Below the pieces are notes generated by a model. The model was not told the origin of the DNA. It made no database searches and worked only from the letters and a program-made list of their open reading frames with translations. From NCBI GenBank assembly GCA_022071945.1, contig JAJVIN010000005.1, positions 152,879 to 216,878 of the forward strand: a stretch of DNA of 64,000 nt, read 5' to 3'. Positions 63,965 to 64,000 of this stretch are shown here, piece by piece. This DNA is from Thermoanaerobaculia bacterium. GTDB lineage: Bacteria > Acidobacteriota > Thermoanaerobaculia > UBA5066. How positions within the stretch are numbered: the stretch's first letter is position 1; every line of letters starts with the position of its first letter. Both the position numbers and the translations under genes were made by a program.

Positions 63965-64000
63965 GGAAGTGGAGAGGCTCCGGGGACCGGAGTCGAGCTC

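Larger units (their letters stand above)
63477..64000. repeat. Direct duplication (about 300-bp period) at right window edge
   Basis: The block 63477-63700 recurs almost identically at 63777-64000, with a 76-base spacer between the copies. Differences are a few substitutions and one inserted base near 63848. Copy 2 reaches the last base of the window, so the array may continue. The spacer has CTTCTTTCGGC twice in succession. ORFs listed here are repeat artefacts in several frames and strands. Confidence 0.9.

Overview
The window is high-GC bacterial DNA with dense, mostly 4-nt-overlapping genes. Three things together suggest an Acidobacteriota-like Gram-negative: LPS and lipid A genes (kdtA, lpxK, an LpxL-like acyltransferase, a heptosyltransferase), type IV filament machinery, and a Ser/Thr kinase fused to a TolB-like propeller beside an S9 peptidase. 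This placement is inference; no rRNA or tRNA gene was seen.

Layout. (1) 1-2271, minus: a secreted Cys-rich small protein followed by a carboxypeptidase-regulatory-like repeat protein that runs off the left edge and is absent from the ORF track. Their promoter has a consensus -35, a 17-bp spacer containing 11 consecutive C, and an extended -10, the architecture of a phase-variable promoter. (2) 2391-7500: a GH13 amylase-family enzyme and, divergently, a large secreted protein with seven carboxypeptidase-regulatory-like repeats and three SLH-like domains. (3) 7555-15297, minus: uptake [NiFe] hydrogenase hyaABCD, a sigma54 activator-like regulator and hypEDC. A well-matched -24/-12 promoter lies between regulator and hyaA. 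The small subunit has the extra cysteines of oxygen-tolerant enzymes; the regulator has GAFTTA instead of GAFTGA. (4) 15395-18881, minus: purQ, purS, an MBL-fold hydrolase, dut and an M16 peptidase. (5) 18899-31051, minus: a filament or secretion operon headed by an ECF sigma and anti-sigma pair, then a secretin-N-like protein, PilC/GspF, PilB/GspE, PilM, PilN, PilO, PilP, a secretin with a cohesin-like tail, and three pseudopilins. (6) 31223-37020: Kdo transferase, LpxK, LpxL-like acyltransferase, an HNH endonuclease, a heptosyltransferase and a DUF3108 protein. (7) 37089-47775, plus: pilB, pilT, pilC, terminator, pilS, pilR, then a polytopic membrane protein, a DUF192 lipoprotein and a nucleotidyltransferase-family protein. 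(8) 57190-47997, minus: ettA, an HprK-like kinase, two B12-binding radical SAM enzymes each followed by a methyltransferase, a SPASM-like radical SAM enzyme and an amidohydrolase. Most junctions overlap, suggesting one modification pathway of unknown product. (9) 57229-63444: the kinase/propeller protein, divergent S9 peptidase and a PLP aminotransferase. (10) 63477-64000: a tandem duplication carrying MITE-like elements.

The best candidates for undescribed biology are the C11 promoter switch with its secreted Cys-rich cargo, and the HprK-like kinase/radical SAM/methyltransferase operon. All assignments come from reading the sequence and from family knowledge; no database search was run.
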